Of a stretch of DNA of 64,000 nucleotides, positions 1 through 8,811 are shown in pieces. Origin of the DNA: Arcticibacter svalbardensis MN12-7 (lineage in GTDB: Bacteria > Bacteroidota > Bacteroidia > Sphingobacteriales > Sphingobacteriaceae); the NCBI RefSeq assembly GCF_000403135.1, contig NZ_AQPN01000063.1, positions 1 through 64,000 on the forward strand, in the 5' to 3' direction. Below the pieces are notes generated by a model. That model had not been told where the DNA came from. It searched no databases and worked only from the letters and a program-made list of their open reading frames with translations. Each line of letters opens with the position of its first letter. Position 1 is the stretch's first letter. Both the position numbers and the translations under genes were made by a program.

Positions 1-621
1 TAACGATCAAAAGAGGGCGGCATATGCATTGGATGTGTTTGGTCAGCTCTATGATATTGAGCGCGATATCAAGGACAAGAGCAGTGCTGAACGCAAAGAA
101 GCAAGGCAGAAACTGGCTAAACCGATATGGGAAAACTTTGGCAGATGGCTTGAAGAGAACGCTGGCCTGATAAAAGAAAACAGTGCTATCTACAAGGCCT
201 TTGCCTATACCATGAAACGGCACAAACGGTTGTCAGTTTATATGGAAAACGGTATGCTGAATATTGACAACAATCCTATTGAATCAAGTATCAGGCCTAT
301 CGCTTTGGGCAGGCGCAACTTTTTGTTCAGTGGTTCTCATGATGGGGCACAAAGAAGTGCCATGCTATACTCGTTTATGGGAACATGCAAACTGCATGGT
401 ATTAACCCAATGACCTGGATGGAAGATGTTCTGAAAAGAATAAATACACATCCATCAGATAAAATTCACGAACTTTTACCTCCAAACTGGAAGAAACTGC
501 AAGAAGAAACATTGGAAGAAAAACAGGAAAACACTATCCTAAAAACCGCCTAATTGCCTTATTAACCCTAAAAACGGCTATTTTGCTGTAAATTCATACC
601 TGTGCTGTAGTGTTAGCTTAC
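1..621 (+). mobile_element. IS66-family insertion sequence, right part (left end outside window)
   Basis: The coding region entering from the left edge is an IS66 transposase C-terminus. After its stop codon there are about 65 bases with no gene, ending in tgttagcttac at 611-621. Read inward on the minus strand this starts GTAAGC, the usual start of IS66 terminal inverted repeats, so I place the right end at 621. The next eight bases (622-629, ttttaatc) would be one copy of the expected 8-bp target duplication. The left end is outside the window, so neither the inverted repeat nor the duplication can be checked here. Base 621 as the boundary is inference. Confidence 0.6.
2..553 (+). CDS. IS66-family transposase, C-terminal part (5' truncated by window edge)
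   Basis: The open frame continues to the left edge without a start; in-frame codons from base 2 read NDQKRAAYALD, so position 29 is not a real start. The visible 183 residues contain the end of the DDE transposase domain, including the NNPIESSIRPIALGRRNFLF block with its glutamate, which is typical of IS66 TnpC. The IS66 C-terminal domain follows (GTCKLHGINPMTWMEDVL). The transposase cuts and joins element ends. The C-terminus is complete, ending in a Lys/Glu-rich tail after LPPNWKK. Whether the whole gene is intact cannot be told from this window. Confidence 0.93.
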   Translation, partial: NDQKRAAYALDVFGQLYDIERDIKDKSSAERKEARQKLAKPIWENFGRWLEENAGLIKENSAIYKAFAYTMKRHKRLSVYMENGMLNIDNNPIESSIRPIALGRRNFLFSGSHDGAQRSAMLYSFMGTCKLHGINPMTWMEDVLKRINTHPSDKIHELLPPNWKKLQEETLEEKQENTILKTA

Positions 622-717
622 TTTTAATCGACGAATAATTTTAGATCTAAATGGATAAACAAATAGCATTAATACAAATAAGGAAGCCTGAGATTAATAA
701 GTGTTTTAATTTAATCA

Positions 718-1734
718 TTAATGCAAGTAACATTTACCATTTGAATTTTTTGTTTTATTCCGACAGCGCAAACCCTTCTTGGTTGTCCCAGAGCATTGAA
801 CAGAAGTTGCAATTCTGTTAGTTTTCTGCTGTGCTGAGCTGACTCTTCGCTTGCTAACAGACTTACTACTACTGCTGGTTGAGGAACTTTTCCAGATCCA
901 TGCGGTAGTATTCAGGTTACTTTCGATAAGTTCTTCCTGCTTGTCAGGTAGTAATGGAAAGAAGTCAATTCCTGTGATTCTTTCTACCTGGTCAATGCTA
1001 ACTGCATAATTTAGCAATGACTCGCTTGAGCCTTTATTGGGAATAATGAATCCTATCCCCTTAATGCCTGGAGCATTGTTATCAAGAATAACTTTATAAA
1101 AAAAATTCGGAACTGCTACTTTATCAGATCCAATAGTTTGAAGGCCTTTGGTCAGTACTGGTCCGGTAACGATATAAACCGACTTATAATCAACAGCCCA
1201 ACTCCTTACTAGTTCTTCTGCCCGCTTCCAAACACCTCTATTGAAGCTTGGGTTTTGTGGAGACATGTTGCTATAATAAAACGATTCCCTTATAGCCGTA
1301 GATGACCAACCCATATCACCAGCAGGAGCCAGATGTCCCCTATCATATCCGCTTTTTAAATAATCCTGATTATCTGCTGATCCGGTTTTAACGAGTAAGT
1401 CAACAATGAACTTATTCGTTCTTTCGTATATGGAGTTAGTTTCTTTACTGGTTAGTTCATAGGCAACCCAATTTGCTTGCTCGTTTTGCTCGTTGTAAGA
1501 AAGCGAATAAGCGGCATGTGTGATCACATATTCATTGGGTTTTAATTTAGGGATTTCAAGTTTTCTAATTGTTGCGGACTTACTAATATCAAGCCGGTTA
1601 TTCTTAGGAAATTTTAACGAGTTATCTTCAGAAATAACTGCTTTTCGTGCAGACAGATTAATTCGCTCTGATTTTGAATAGGTAACAATGCTTGTGATAA
1701 GTATAGCACAAAGTAAGGCATAGAATTTTTTCAT
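718..1734 (-). CDS. Secreted DNA/RNA non-specific endonuclease (NUC1 family) with C-terminal Cys/His motif
   Basis: 338 residues. An N-terminal signal peptide (about residues 1-20) points to export. The central domain has the NUC1 signature DRGHLAPAGDM, whose histidine is the general base, followed by the downstream NMSPQNPSFNRGVW block with the metal-binding asparagine. Family members cleave DNA and RNA with Mg2+ and no sequence specificity. A Ser/Lys-rich linker follows, then a C-terminal module with spaced cysteines and a final histidine (QCSGTTKKGLRC...GKCYLH), resembling the short Cys/His motif (DUF5763-like) found on other Bacteroidetes proteins. The gene stands alone between IS66 and a 500-base gap. 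Role in nutrient scavenging or competition is inference. Confidence 0.9.
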   Translation of the reverse strand: MKKFYALLCAILITSIVTYSKSERINLSARKAVISEDNSLKFPKNNRLDISKSATIRKLEIPKLKPNEYVITHAAYSLSYNEQNEQANWVAYELTSKETNSIYERTNKFIVDLLVKTGSADNQDYLKSGYDRGHLAPAGDMGWSSTAIRESFYYSNMSPQNPSFNRGVWKRAEELVRSWAVDYKSVYIVTGPVLTKGLQTIGSDKVAVPNFFYKVILDNNAPGIKGIGFIIPNKGSSESLLNYAVSIDQVERITGIDFFPLLPDKQEELIESNLNTTAWIWKSSSTSSSSKSVSKRRVSSAQQKTNRIATSVQCSGTTKKGLRCRNKTKNSNGKCYLH

Positions 1735-2072
1735 TGTATTAAGGACTGGCAGATATAAAGGCTTATTTCTCCTTTAATTTCCACGAACGAATGTAGCGAA
1801 TTAGCAAACAATAGACAAAATCATACATAATTGAGAAGATTTAGGAAGATTGGACTTGAGAATCGCTTCTTCTTTAAGGACATTTTACTTTTGTTCAACA
1901 GAGAGATTTAAATTTAGCATTCACCTTTCAGGATAGGAATTCAATTTTAAATCGAAAGCAGCTTAGTAATGAGTGTTGAATCGGGAGCGAGTAGAGTCGT
2001 CTACAACGCAGGTGCCTGGTTTAATAGGAATGAAAAAGTAACCCATTTTTGGTTTGGCACATAACGGAATTA

Positions 2073-2119
2073 TTGTATCGGGATTGTAGAGATGGACAGG
2101 AATGTTCGGCCCGATACAA
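2073..2119. repeat. Inverted repeat, 10-bp arms
   Basis: TTGTATCGGG (2073-2082) is exactly complementary to CCCGATACAA (2110-2119), with 27 bases between. It lies 14 bases before a second, stronger inverted repeat. Function unknown; it could be a stem of an untranslated RNA or the trace of a small mobile element. Confidence 0.5.
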
Positions 2120-2132
2120 AATTAAATTAACG

Positions 2133-2186
2133 CTCTGCATACCATTGGTCGATTGGTTTGATTTTATCGGAAAATGGTATGCAGAG
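2133..2186. repeat. Inverted repeat, 14-bp arms
   Basis: CTCTGCATACCATT (2133-2146) is exactly complementary to AATGGTATGCAGAG (2173-2186), with a 26-base loop. There is no T run after it, so it is not a standard terminator. It precedes the DUF805 fragment by about 60 bases. Confidence 0.55.
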
Positions 2187-2246
2187 TTTGTATATTAGAT
2201 CCTTAAATAAGCCAAACTTTAATCAATAGTTTTAAATCATCAAACC

Positions 2247-2498
2247 ATGTTTAAAAACTCTTTTTCATTTGAAGGACGTATCAGAAGAATGGAATATGCA
2301 ATTAGCATCTTACTATCTTTAATTGCAAATGGTATTATAACCGAAACTATGACCATTGGAAATGGAGCACAAATTGTCGGAGTATTATATCTTCCTTTAC
2401 TTTGGTTTGTTTTGGCGCAAAACACGAAAAGATGTCATGACCTGGATAGTATCGGTTACTTTACCTACATTTCTATGTTTCCAAATAGAGCTTTATAA
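2247..2498 (+). CDS. DUF805 membrane protein, short and probably truncated
   Basis: 83 residues opening MFKNSFSFEGRIRRMEY, the standard DUF805 start. Two hydrophobic segments follow, then the conserved AQNTKRCHDL motif. Normal members continue after the RCHD motif with a Trp-rich turn and a third membrane segment, reaching about 110-130 residues. Here the sequence departs after RCHDLDSIGYFTYI and stops, immediately before a hairpin. It is either a truncated, probably non-functional copy or a short variant. DUF805 has no established biochemical role. Confidence 0.6.
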   Translation: MFKNSFSFEGRIRRMEYAISILLSLIANGIITETMTIGNGAQIVGVLYLPLLWFVLAQNTKRCHDLDSIGYFTYISMFPNRAL

Positions 2499-2503
2499 CG
2501 AGC

Positions 2504-2535
2504 TTCATTCGTAATAAATCGCATTTACGAATGAA
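2504..2535 (+). terminator. Hairpin terminator after DUF805 fragment
   Basis: TTCATTCGTAA (2504-2514) pairs exactly with TTACGAATGAA (2525-2535) around a 10-base loop, followed by ttgtttttc. It lies directly downstream of the DUF805 stop codon. Confidence 0.6.
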
Positions 2536-2606
2536 TTGTTTTTCAAACAACCAAAAATTATCATATTAATGCCATTATCACTAAATAGTCATACCGCGAA
2601 TACCCT

Positions 2607-2637
2607 TTGAAATTGGTTAAAGTATTGCTTATTTTTG
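2607..2637 (+). promoter_or_regulatory. Bacteroidetes-type promoter of ahcY
   Basis: TTG at 2607-2609 and TATTTTTG at 2630-2637 are separated by 20 bases and match TTG-N19-TAnnTTTG. The predicted start near 2643 leaves a leader of about 100 bases before the ahcY ATG. I see no recognisable riboswitch fold in that leader. Confidence 0.6.
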
Positions 2638-2741
2638 ATGTGGAAAGCAGGATCGAAAAATGTATATGTGTAAATAGCGTGCAAGACCACAATATAACAA
2701 CCGCTAACCTACTTTATATTAATTAATTAACACAAAACACT

Positions 2742-4058
2742 ATGTCATCAGTAGAGACAACTTACGTTCCTTATAAAGTTAAGGACATTACCCTTGCAGA
2801 ATGGGGAAGAAAAGAAATCGGATTGGCTGAGGCTGAAATGCCTGGTTTAATGTCACTTCGTGCAGAATTTGGTCCAACACAGCCATTGAAGGGCGCTCGC
2901 ATTGCGGGATGTCTTCATATGACGATCCAAACTGCTGTTTTAATTGAAACGCTAACTGCGCTGGGTGCTGAAGTAACCTGGTCATCATGTAACATTTTCT
3001 CCACTCAGGATCATGCTGCTGCTGCTATTGCTGCTACAGGTGTTGCTGTTTATGCCTGGAAGGGTATGAATGAGGAAGAATTTGAATGGTGTATTGAGCA
3101 AACGCTACATTTTGGCGAAGATCGCAAACCGCTAACATTGATTTTAGATGATGGTGGTGATTTGACCAATATGGTATTTGATAAGTTCCCTGAGTTGATT
3201 CCTGAAATCAAGGGATTGTCTGAAGAAACTACTACAGGCGTTCATCGTTTATACGAACGTATGAAAAATGGCACTTTACATTTACCTGCTATCAACGTAA
3301 ATGATTCCGTTACTAAATCAAAGTTTGATAATAAATACGGTTGCCGTGAGTCATTAGTTGACGCAATTCGTCGTGCTACAGATGTAATGATGGCTGGTAA
3401 AGTTGCTGTTGTTGCTGGATACGGTGATGTAGGTAAAGGTTCTGCTGAATCTTTACGTAGTGCTGGTGTTCGCGTAATCGTTACTGAAATTGACCCTATA
3501 TGTGCGCTTCAGGCTGCTATGGAAGGTTTTGAAGTGAAGAAATTCAGCACTGCAGTTAAAGAAGCTGACATTGTGGTTACTTGTACTGGAAATTGCAATA
3601 TCGTTCGTGCTGAGCATTTCAAATCGTTAAAGGATAAGGCTATTGTTTGTAATATTGGCCACTTTGACAATGAAATTGACATGGCTTGGTTAAATGGCAA
3701 CTATGGTCAGACTAAAATTGAGATCAAACCTCAGGTTGATAAGTATACCATTGATGGTAAAGATGTGATCGTTCTTGCTGAAGGTCGCCTTGTAAATTTA
3801 GGTTGTGCAACTGGTCACCCTTCTTTTGTAATGTCAAACTCTTTTACCAATCAAACATTGGCTCAGCTTGAATTGTGGACTAACACCGCTGCATATGAAA
3901 ATAAGGTTTATACCTTGCCTAAGTACTTAGATGAGAAAGTTGCCCGTCTTCACCTGGCTAAGATTGGTGTTGAACTGGATGTACTTGATCCAGAACAAGC
4001 TGAATATATCGGCGTTACTGTTGATGGTCCTTATAAAGCAGAAACATACAGATACTAA
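2742..4058 (+). CDS. ahcY: Adenosylhomocysteinase (S-adenosyl-L-homocysteine hydrolase)
   Basis: 438 residues, normal for the family. It catalyses reversible hydrolysis of S-adenosylhomocysteine to adenosine and homocysteine in the cytoplasm, relieving product inhibition of SAM-dependent methyltransferases. Visible hallmarks are the N-terminal [16 protein letters not shown] substrate block, the lysine-containing [19 protein letters not shown] segment, the NAD-binding loop [20 protein letters not shown] (about residues 222-241), and the C-terminal end PYKAETYRY that closes the NAD site of the neighbouring subunit. It has its own promoter and is followed by a perfect 12-bp hairpin. Confidence 0.97.
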   Translation: MSSVETTYVPYKVKDITLAEWGRKEIGLAEAEMPGLMSLRAEFGPTQPLKGARIAGCLHMTIQTAVLIETLTALGAEVTWSSCNIFSTQDHAAAAIAATGVAVYAWKGMNEEEFEWCIEQTLHFGEDRKPLTLILDDGGDLTNMVFDKFPELIPEIKGLSEETTTGVHRLYERMKNGTLHLPAINVNDSVTKSKFDNKYGCRESLVDAIRRATDVMMAGKVAVVAGYGDVGKGSAESLRSAGVRVIVTEIDPICALQAAMEGFEVKKFSTAVKEADIVVTCTGNCNIVRAEHFKSLKDKAIVCNIGHFDNEIDMAWLNGNYGQTKIEIKPQVDKYTIDGKDVIVLAEGRLVNLGCATGHPSFVMSNSFTNQTLAQLELWTNTAAYENKVYTLPKYLDEKVARLHLAKIGVELDVLDPEQAEYIGVTVDGPYKAETYRY

Positions 4059-4078
4059 TTATCTGTTTTTATTTTCAA

Positions 4079-4108
4079 AAAGATGCTTACTTCTGGGTAA
4101 GCATCTTT
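4079..4108 (+). terminator. Rho-independent-like terminator between ahcY and pdxJ
   Basis: AAAGATGCTTAC (4079-4090) and GTAAGCATCTTT (4097-4108) form a perfect 12-bp stem with a TTCTGG loop. The hairpin ends only 10 bases before the pdxJ start, so pdxJ expression must come from read-through or from a start at or inside the hairpin. Confidence 0.75.
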
Positions 4109-4118
4109 ACTCTTACCT

Positions 4119-4853
4119 ATGACTGAATTACCACACACCAAACTTTCTATAAACGTTAATAAGATCGCTACGCTGCGTAATTCAAGAGGTGGCAATAATC
4201 CGGATCTTGTTCAGACGGCATTGAATTGTGAATCTTTTGGTGCACAGGGCATCACTGTTCACCCAAGACCTGATGAACGGCATATCCGGTATCAGGATGT
4301 TTTCGATTTAAAAGCAGCTATTGCTACTGAATTTAACATTGAAGGCAACTGTCAGGAAGAGAAGTTTATTCAGTTGGTACTAGCTAATAAGCCTACTCAG
4401 GTGACACTGGTTCCTGATGCCTTGGGACAGATTACATCCAACCATGGATGGGATACGATAAAAAACCAGGAATATCTGAAAGATATCGTTGCGGTATTTC
4501 AGGAAGCGGGTATTCGTGTATCTCTTTTTGTCGACCCTGATCCTAGAATGGTTGAAGCTGCTGCTACAACAGGCACTGACCGGATTGAGTTATATACCGA
4601 ATCGTATGCTACTAATTATTTGTTAAATAAAGAATTGGCACTTACGCCTTATCTTCAAGCTGCTAAAGTGGCTCAACAAGCTTCACTGGGTTTAAATGCT
4701 GGTCATGACCTCGATTTACATAACTTACGCTATTTTGCACAAAATATTCCGGGATTACTGGAAGTTAGCATCGGGCACGCATTGATCTGTGATGCGCTAT
4801 ATTTGGGACTTGAAGTCACCATTCAACGATATTTAGATCAATTGAAGAGCTAA
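4119..4853 (+). CDS. pdxJ: Pyridoxine 5'-phosphate synthase
   Basis: 244 residues, typical PdxJ length. The TIM-barrel enzyme condenses 1-deoxyxylulose 5-phosphate with 3-amino-2-oxopropyl phosphate to give pyridoxine 5'-phosphate in the DXP-dependent vitamin B6 pathway. Conserved features are [17 protein letters not shown] at the N-terminus, [13 protein letters not shown] (catalytic histidine and phosphate-binding arginine), the [10 protein letters not shown] strand, the catalytic His-containing LNAGHDLDL, and the C-terminal SIGHALI phosphate loop. The partner gene pdxA is at 36038-37093, so both late steps are encoded in this window. It sits right behind the ahcY terminator. Confidence 0.96.
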   Translation: MTELPHTKLSINVNKIATLRNSRGGNNPDLVQTALNCESFGAQGITVHPRPDERHIRYQDVFDLKAAIATEFNIEGNCQEEKFIQLVLANKPTQVTLVPDALGQITSNHGWDTIKNQEYLKDIVAVFQEAGIRVSLFVDPDPRMVEAAATTGTDRIELYTESYATNYLLNKELALTPYLQAAKVAQQASLGLNAGHDLDLHNLRYFAQNIPGLLEVSIGHALICDALYLGLEVTIQRYLDQLKS

Positions 4854-5125
4854 ACGAGCCCTTTTAGAACGTATTTATACGCAAAATATCAGTTAATTAT
4901 AATTTTCTCCATTAATTGAGTCTTATTTTCGAAAAATACAATCCAGTTCTTACCAAAGAATAGTATACATAATCCTTTATGAACCTATTATTGTTTTCTT
5001 TCTTTTGATTTTTATATAATATAATAATGTATAAGAGTTAAAAATATCAATTTGCTATTATTAACTCAAAAAACAGGAAGCTCTCTTACAAAACCTACCC
5101 TATCTCTTAATTCACGCCATTTTCT
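4854..5125. other. Intergenic region before gcvP
   Basis: About 270 A/T-rich bases. I see no gene and no glycine-riboswitch-like fold. The gcvP promoter lies at its right end. Confidence 0.5.
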
Positions 5126-5133
5126 TATCTTTG
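5126..5133 (+). promoter_or_regulatory. -7 element of gcvP
   Basis: TATCTTTG at 5126-5133 matches TAnnTTTG. No TTG sits at the ideal -33 distance. Transcription would start near 5138, which makes the in-frame TTG at 5131 untenable as a translation start and supports the ATG at 5158. Confidence 0.55.
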
Positions 5134-5157
5134 CATTGTCTTTTATCCTTCATTTTC

Positions 5158-8037
5158 ATGAATTTAAATACTGATTTTAAAGAAAAATTTGAATCGCGTC
5201 ATATAGCTCCTGATGGTACAGGAACAGCGGAAATGCTTGCTATAATTGGTGTCAACTCGCTGGATGAGCTTATTCAGCAGACTGTACCAGAACAGATCAG
5301 GCTTAAAAGCCCGATGAACCTTCCGGCACCAAAGAGTGAGTTTGAGTATATCAATGATTTAAAGCAGACTGCATCAAAAAACAAAGTATTTAAGTCTTTT
5401 ATAGGCAAAGGATATTACGATACCATCACCCCTCCTGTTATTCAACGGAACATATTTGAAAACCCGGGATGGTATACCCAATATACGCCTTATCAAGCAG
5501 AGGTATCTCAGGGACGCCTTCAGGCCTTATTGAATTTCCAAACTATGGTCGCTGACCTTACAGGTATGGAAATTGCAAATGCCTCTTTACTTGATGAAGG
5601 TACTGCGGCAGCTGAAGCAATGTTTATGCAATATGGTTTACGCAAAAATCCACAGGCTAATATCTTCTTTGTATCGGAAAATCTTTTCCCTCAAACTATA
5701 GATGTACTGAAGACCAGGTCTAAGCCATTTGGTATTGAGCTTTTGATTGGTAATCATGAAACTATTGAGCTGAACGATATGATATTTGGTGCAATTGTTC
5801 AGTATCCTGCAGGAAACGGTTGTATTTACGACTATACTAACTTCGCAACTGAGCTTCATGAAAGGAATATTAAACTTACTGTAGTTGCTGATATCATGAG
5901 TTTAGCAATCCTGACTCCTCCGGGAGAGTGGGGAGCTGATGTGGTAGTTGGTTCAACTCAACGTTTTGGTGTGCCAATGGGCTTCGGTGGTCCGCATGCT
6001 GCCTATTTTGCCACCAAGGAGGTATACAAAAGAAATATCCCTGGAAGAATAATTGGTGTAACGGTTGATAATACGGGTAATTATGCGCTCCGCATGGCTT
6101 TACAAACAAGGGAACAACATATCCGAAGAGATAAAGCGTCTTCCAATATTTGTACTGCACAGGCTTTACTTGCTATCATGGCAGGAATGTATGCGGTTTA
6201 TCATGGCCCTACAGGAATTAAAAATATTGCGGTACGGATTCATAGTTTGACCACCCTACTTGCAGCATCACTTGAAAAGCTTGACTACAAACAGCTTAAT
6301 ACTTCCTTTTTCGACACTATACGTTTTGATCTGGGTCAGCTGAGTACTTCTATTCATGCTGAAGCGATTAATAATGAGTCGAACTTTTCTTACAATGGCA
6401 CTGAAGCAACCATTTCTATTGATGAAACAACATCTCTTGAAGATGTAAAAATGATCGTCAAGTTCTTTGCTAAGGTGAAGGGGAAACATCTGAATGATGC
6501 GAATCCTGATCTTTTGAAAAAGGAGATTGTTTCAGCTATACCTTCTGCACTGCAAAGAAGTTCATCTTACCTGACTCATCCAATATTTAATTCACATCAT
6601 GCAGAGCATGAAATGCTTCGTTATATCAAGTCGTTAGAAGCTAAGGATCTTTCCTTATGTCATTCCATGATTCCTTTGGGATCATGTACAATGAAATTGA
6701 ATGCGACTACTGAAATGCTTCCTGTAACGTGGGCAGAATTTAGTAAAATTCATCCCTTTGCTCCCACTGATCAGGTTGGTGGTTATATGCAAGTGATTTC
6801 TGAACTAAATGAATGGTTATGTGCGATTACCGGTTTTGCTGAAATGAGTCTTCAGCCTAATTCAGGTGCTCAGGGCGAATATTCGGGATTGATGGTGATC
6901 AGAGCTTACCATGCTGGTAGAAATGAAAGTCACCGTAATATTGTATTAATTCCAGCTTCTGCGCATGGAACCAATCCTGCTTCTGCTTCTATGGCAGGAT
7001 CAAAAGTAGTGGTAATTAAGTGCGATGCGAACGGAAATATTGATGTCGAAGATTTGAATGCCAAAGCAATTCAATATAAAGAGAATCTTTGCGCACTGAT
7101 GGTTACTTATCCTTCTACTCATGGTGTTTTTGAAGAGGCAATTATAGAGATCTGTAGTATTATTCATCAGAATGGTGGTCAGGTTTATATGGATGGTGCA
7201 AATATGAATGCTCAGGTAGGACTTACTAGTCCGGCTACTATTGGTGCAGACGTTTGCCATCTGAATCTGCATAAAACCTTCTGTATTCCTCATGGTGGAG
7301 GTGGTCCTGGTGTAGGTCCAATTGGTGTGGCAAAACATCTTGTTCCTTATTTACCCGGCCATTCGGTAGTAAACATCAACAACGAACATTCCATTTCAGC
7401 TGTTTCTTCAGCGCCTTGGGGATCTGCTTCAATCCTTCTGATCTCGCATGCCTACATTGCGATGATGGGTCCTGAGGGGTTAACAAATGCAACAAAATAT
7501 GCCATATTAAATGCCAACTATGTTAAATCACGATTGGAAAACCATTACCCTGTTCTTTACTCAGGTAGCCAGGGAAGATGTGCGCATGAAATGATTTTAG
7601 ATTGCAGGGCGTTTAAGCATGATGGTGTTGAGGTGACTGATATAGCGAAAAGATTGATGGATTATGGATTTCATGCACCAACGGTCTCCTTTCCTGTAGC
7701 TGGAACGTTGATGGTTGAACCTACAGAATCGGAACCCAAACATGAGCTTGATCGTTTTTGTGATGCCATGATTGCCATTCGCACTGAAGTAGATGAGGTG
7801 ATGAACGGTGATGATAAACACGATAACATCTTAAAAAATGCTCCTCATACTGCATCGGTTGTTACAGCGGATGTTTGGGAGAAAGCATATAGTCGCAATA
7901 AAGCGGCATTTCCACTCCATTATGTGGCCGAACATAAATTCTGGCCTGCTGTAGGTAGAGTGAATGATACACAGGGTGACAGAACTTTGATCTGCTCATG
8001 CCCTCCTATTGAGGCCTATGCTGAGTTTACTGTTTAA
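5158..8037 (+). CDS. gcvP: Glycine dehydrogenase (decarboxylating), P-protein of the glycine cleavage system
   Basis: 959 residues from the ATG at 5158 ([18 protein letters not shown]), the single-chain form of P-protein. It uses pyridoxal phosphate to decarboxylate glycine and pass the aminomethyl group to lipoylated GcvH. The N-terminal half has [16 protein letters not shown] and the [21 protein letters not shown] glycine-rich segment. The C-terminal half carries the cofactor lysine in [20 protein letters not shown] (about residue 700) and the [12 protein letters not shown] motif. An upstream in-frame TTG at 5131 overlaps the promoter and is not used. gcvT and gcvH are not adjacent. A terminator follows. 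Confidence 0.97.
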   Translation: MNLNTDFKEKFESRHIAPDGTGTAEMLAIIGVNSLDELIQQTVPEQIRLKSPMNLPAPKSEFEYINDLKQTASKNKVFKSFIGKGYYDTITPPVIQRNIFENPGWYTQYTPYQAEVSQGRLQALLNFQTMVADLTGMEIANASLLDEGTAAAEAMFMQYGLRKNPQANIFFVSENLFPQTIDVLKTRSKPFGIELLIGNHETIELNDMIFGAIVQYPAGNGCIYDYTNFATELHERNIKLTVVADIMSLAILTPPGEWGADVVVGSTQRFGVPMGFGGPHAAYFATKEVYKRNIPGRIIGVTVDNTGNYALRMALQTREQHIRRDKASSNICTAQALLAIMAGMYAVYHGPTGIKNIAVRIHSLTTLLAASLEKLDYKQLNTSFFDTIRFDLGQLSTSIHAEAINNESNFSYNGTEATISIDETTSLEDVKMIVKFFAKVKGKHLNDANPDLLKKEIVSAIPSALQRSSSYLTHPIFNSHHAEHEMLRYIKSLEAKDLSLCHSMIPLGSCTMKLNATTEMLPVTWAEFSKIHPFAPTDQVGGYMQVISELNEWLCAITGFAEMSLQPNSGAQGEYSGLMVIRAYHAGRNESHRNIVLIPASAHGTNPASASMAGSKVVVIKCDANGNIDVEDLNAKAIQYKENLCALMVTYPSTHGVFEEAIIEICSIIHQNGGQVYMDGANMNAQVGLTSPATIGADVCHLNLHKTFCIPHGGGGPGVGPIGVAKHLVPYLPGHSVVNINNEHSISAVSSAPWGSASILLISHAYIAMMGPEGLTNATKYAILNANYVKSRLENHYPVLYSGSQGRCAHEMILDCRAFKHDGVEVTDIAKRLMDYGFHAPTVSFPVAGTLMVEPTESEPKHELDRFCDAMIAIRTEVDEVMNGDDKHDNILKNAPHTASVVTADVWEKAYSRNKAAFPLHYVAEHKFWPAVGRVNDTQGDRTLICSCPPIEAYAEFTV

Positions 8038-8053
8038 ACAACTTTAAAACATA

Positions 8054-8079
8054 AAGGCCGGTATGATGGTACCGGCCTT
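8054..8079 (+). terminator. Terminator after gcvP
   Basis: AAGGCCGGTA (8054-8063) pairs exactly with TACCGGCCTT (8070-8079) around TGATGG, followed by a T-rich stretch. It lies between convergent gcvP and the carbonic anhydrase gene and may serve both. Confidence 0.8.
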
Positions 8080-8086
8080 CTTTATA

Positions 8087-8800
8087 TTATTCTTGAGTTT
8101 CTTTTACTTTATCTACCTTATTAAGAGCGAATACCTTACCCAGATTATCCGCATTACTGCAACTTACGTGCATGTCTTTAACTTTCCCGGTACTAATGTC
8201 TATAACCCAACCATGTACCTCAAGATCATCTCTTTCGCGCCAGGCATTCTGTACAATCGTAGTTTTACACAAATTAAAAACCTGTTCAATCACGTTTAAT
8301 TCTACCAGACGGTTTGAACGTCGCTTATCATCTGTAATTAAGTCGAGTTCATGAGAATGAAGCCTGTACACATCTTTTATATGTCTTAGCCAGTTGTCTA
8401 TTAAGCCAAACTGTTGATTCGTCATGGCCGCAGCCACTCCACCACAACCGTAATGACCGGCTACAATAACATGCTTTATCTTTAATACATTTACTGCATA
8501 ATCCAGCACACTAAGCATGTTCATATCTGAATGCACACAAACATTTGCTATGTTACGGTGAACAAATATGTCACCTGGTTTGGTATTGGTAACCTGATTT
8601 GCAGGAACACGGCTATCGGAACAACCTATCCACAGTACATTTGGATTCTGACCTGCAGCCAGCTTTTTAAAATAATCAGGATCTTGTTTCAATTCATTTT
8701 CCACAAATATCCTATTTCCCTCAAGCAATTGTTGGTATGTGTATTTTTGTGTATCCTGCAGCTCTTTAACTGATACTGCATTCATATTTTCTTTTGTCAT
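8087..8800 (-). CDS. can: Beta-class carbonic anhydrase
   Basis: 237 residues. It interconverts CO2 and bicarbonate with an active-site zinc. The ligand set is complete: Cys60, Asp62 and Arg64 in CSDSRVPANQ, then His116 and Cys119 in AGHYGCGG. There is no signal peptide, so it is cytoplasmic. It starts only 11 bases downstream of the SulP transporter stop, a clear two-gene operon. This pairing suggests that incoming bicarbonate (or outgoing CO2) is equilibrated at the membrane; that reading is inference. Confidence 0.95.
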   Translation of the reverse strand: MTKENMNAVSVKELQDTQKYTYQQLLEGNRIFVENELKQDPDYFKKLAAGQNPNVLWIGCSDSRVPANQVTNTKPGDIFVHRNIANVCVHSDMNMLSVLDYAVNVLKIKHVIVAGHYGCGGVAAAMTNQQFGLIDNWLRHIKDVYRLHSHELDLITDDKRRSNRLVELNVIEQVFNLCKTTIVQNAWRERDDLEVHGWVIDISTGKVKDMHVSCSNADNLGKVFALNKVDKVKETQE

Positions 8801-8811
8801 TTTTTTTAATT

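Larger units (their letters stand above)
1735..2246. other. Gene-free stretch of about 510 bases
   Basis: No reading frame here is recognisable. It contains the 5' side of the nuclease gene and two inverted repeats, described separately at 2073-2119 and 2133-2186. Base composition is like the neighbours. Confidence 0.6.

Noticed and set aside
2644-2741. Possible SAM/SAH riboswitch in the ahcY leader
   Set aside because: The leader is about 100 bases, but I could not find paired helices or conserved motifs of known SAH or SAM classes; it is A/T-rich and weakly structured.
5131-5157. Upstream TTG start for gcvP adding nine residues
   Set aside because: It overlaps the TATCTTTG promoter element, so it would not be transcribed; the ATG at 5158 gives the usual N-terminus.
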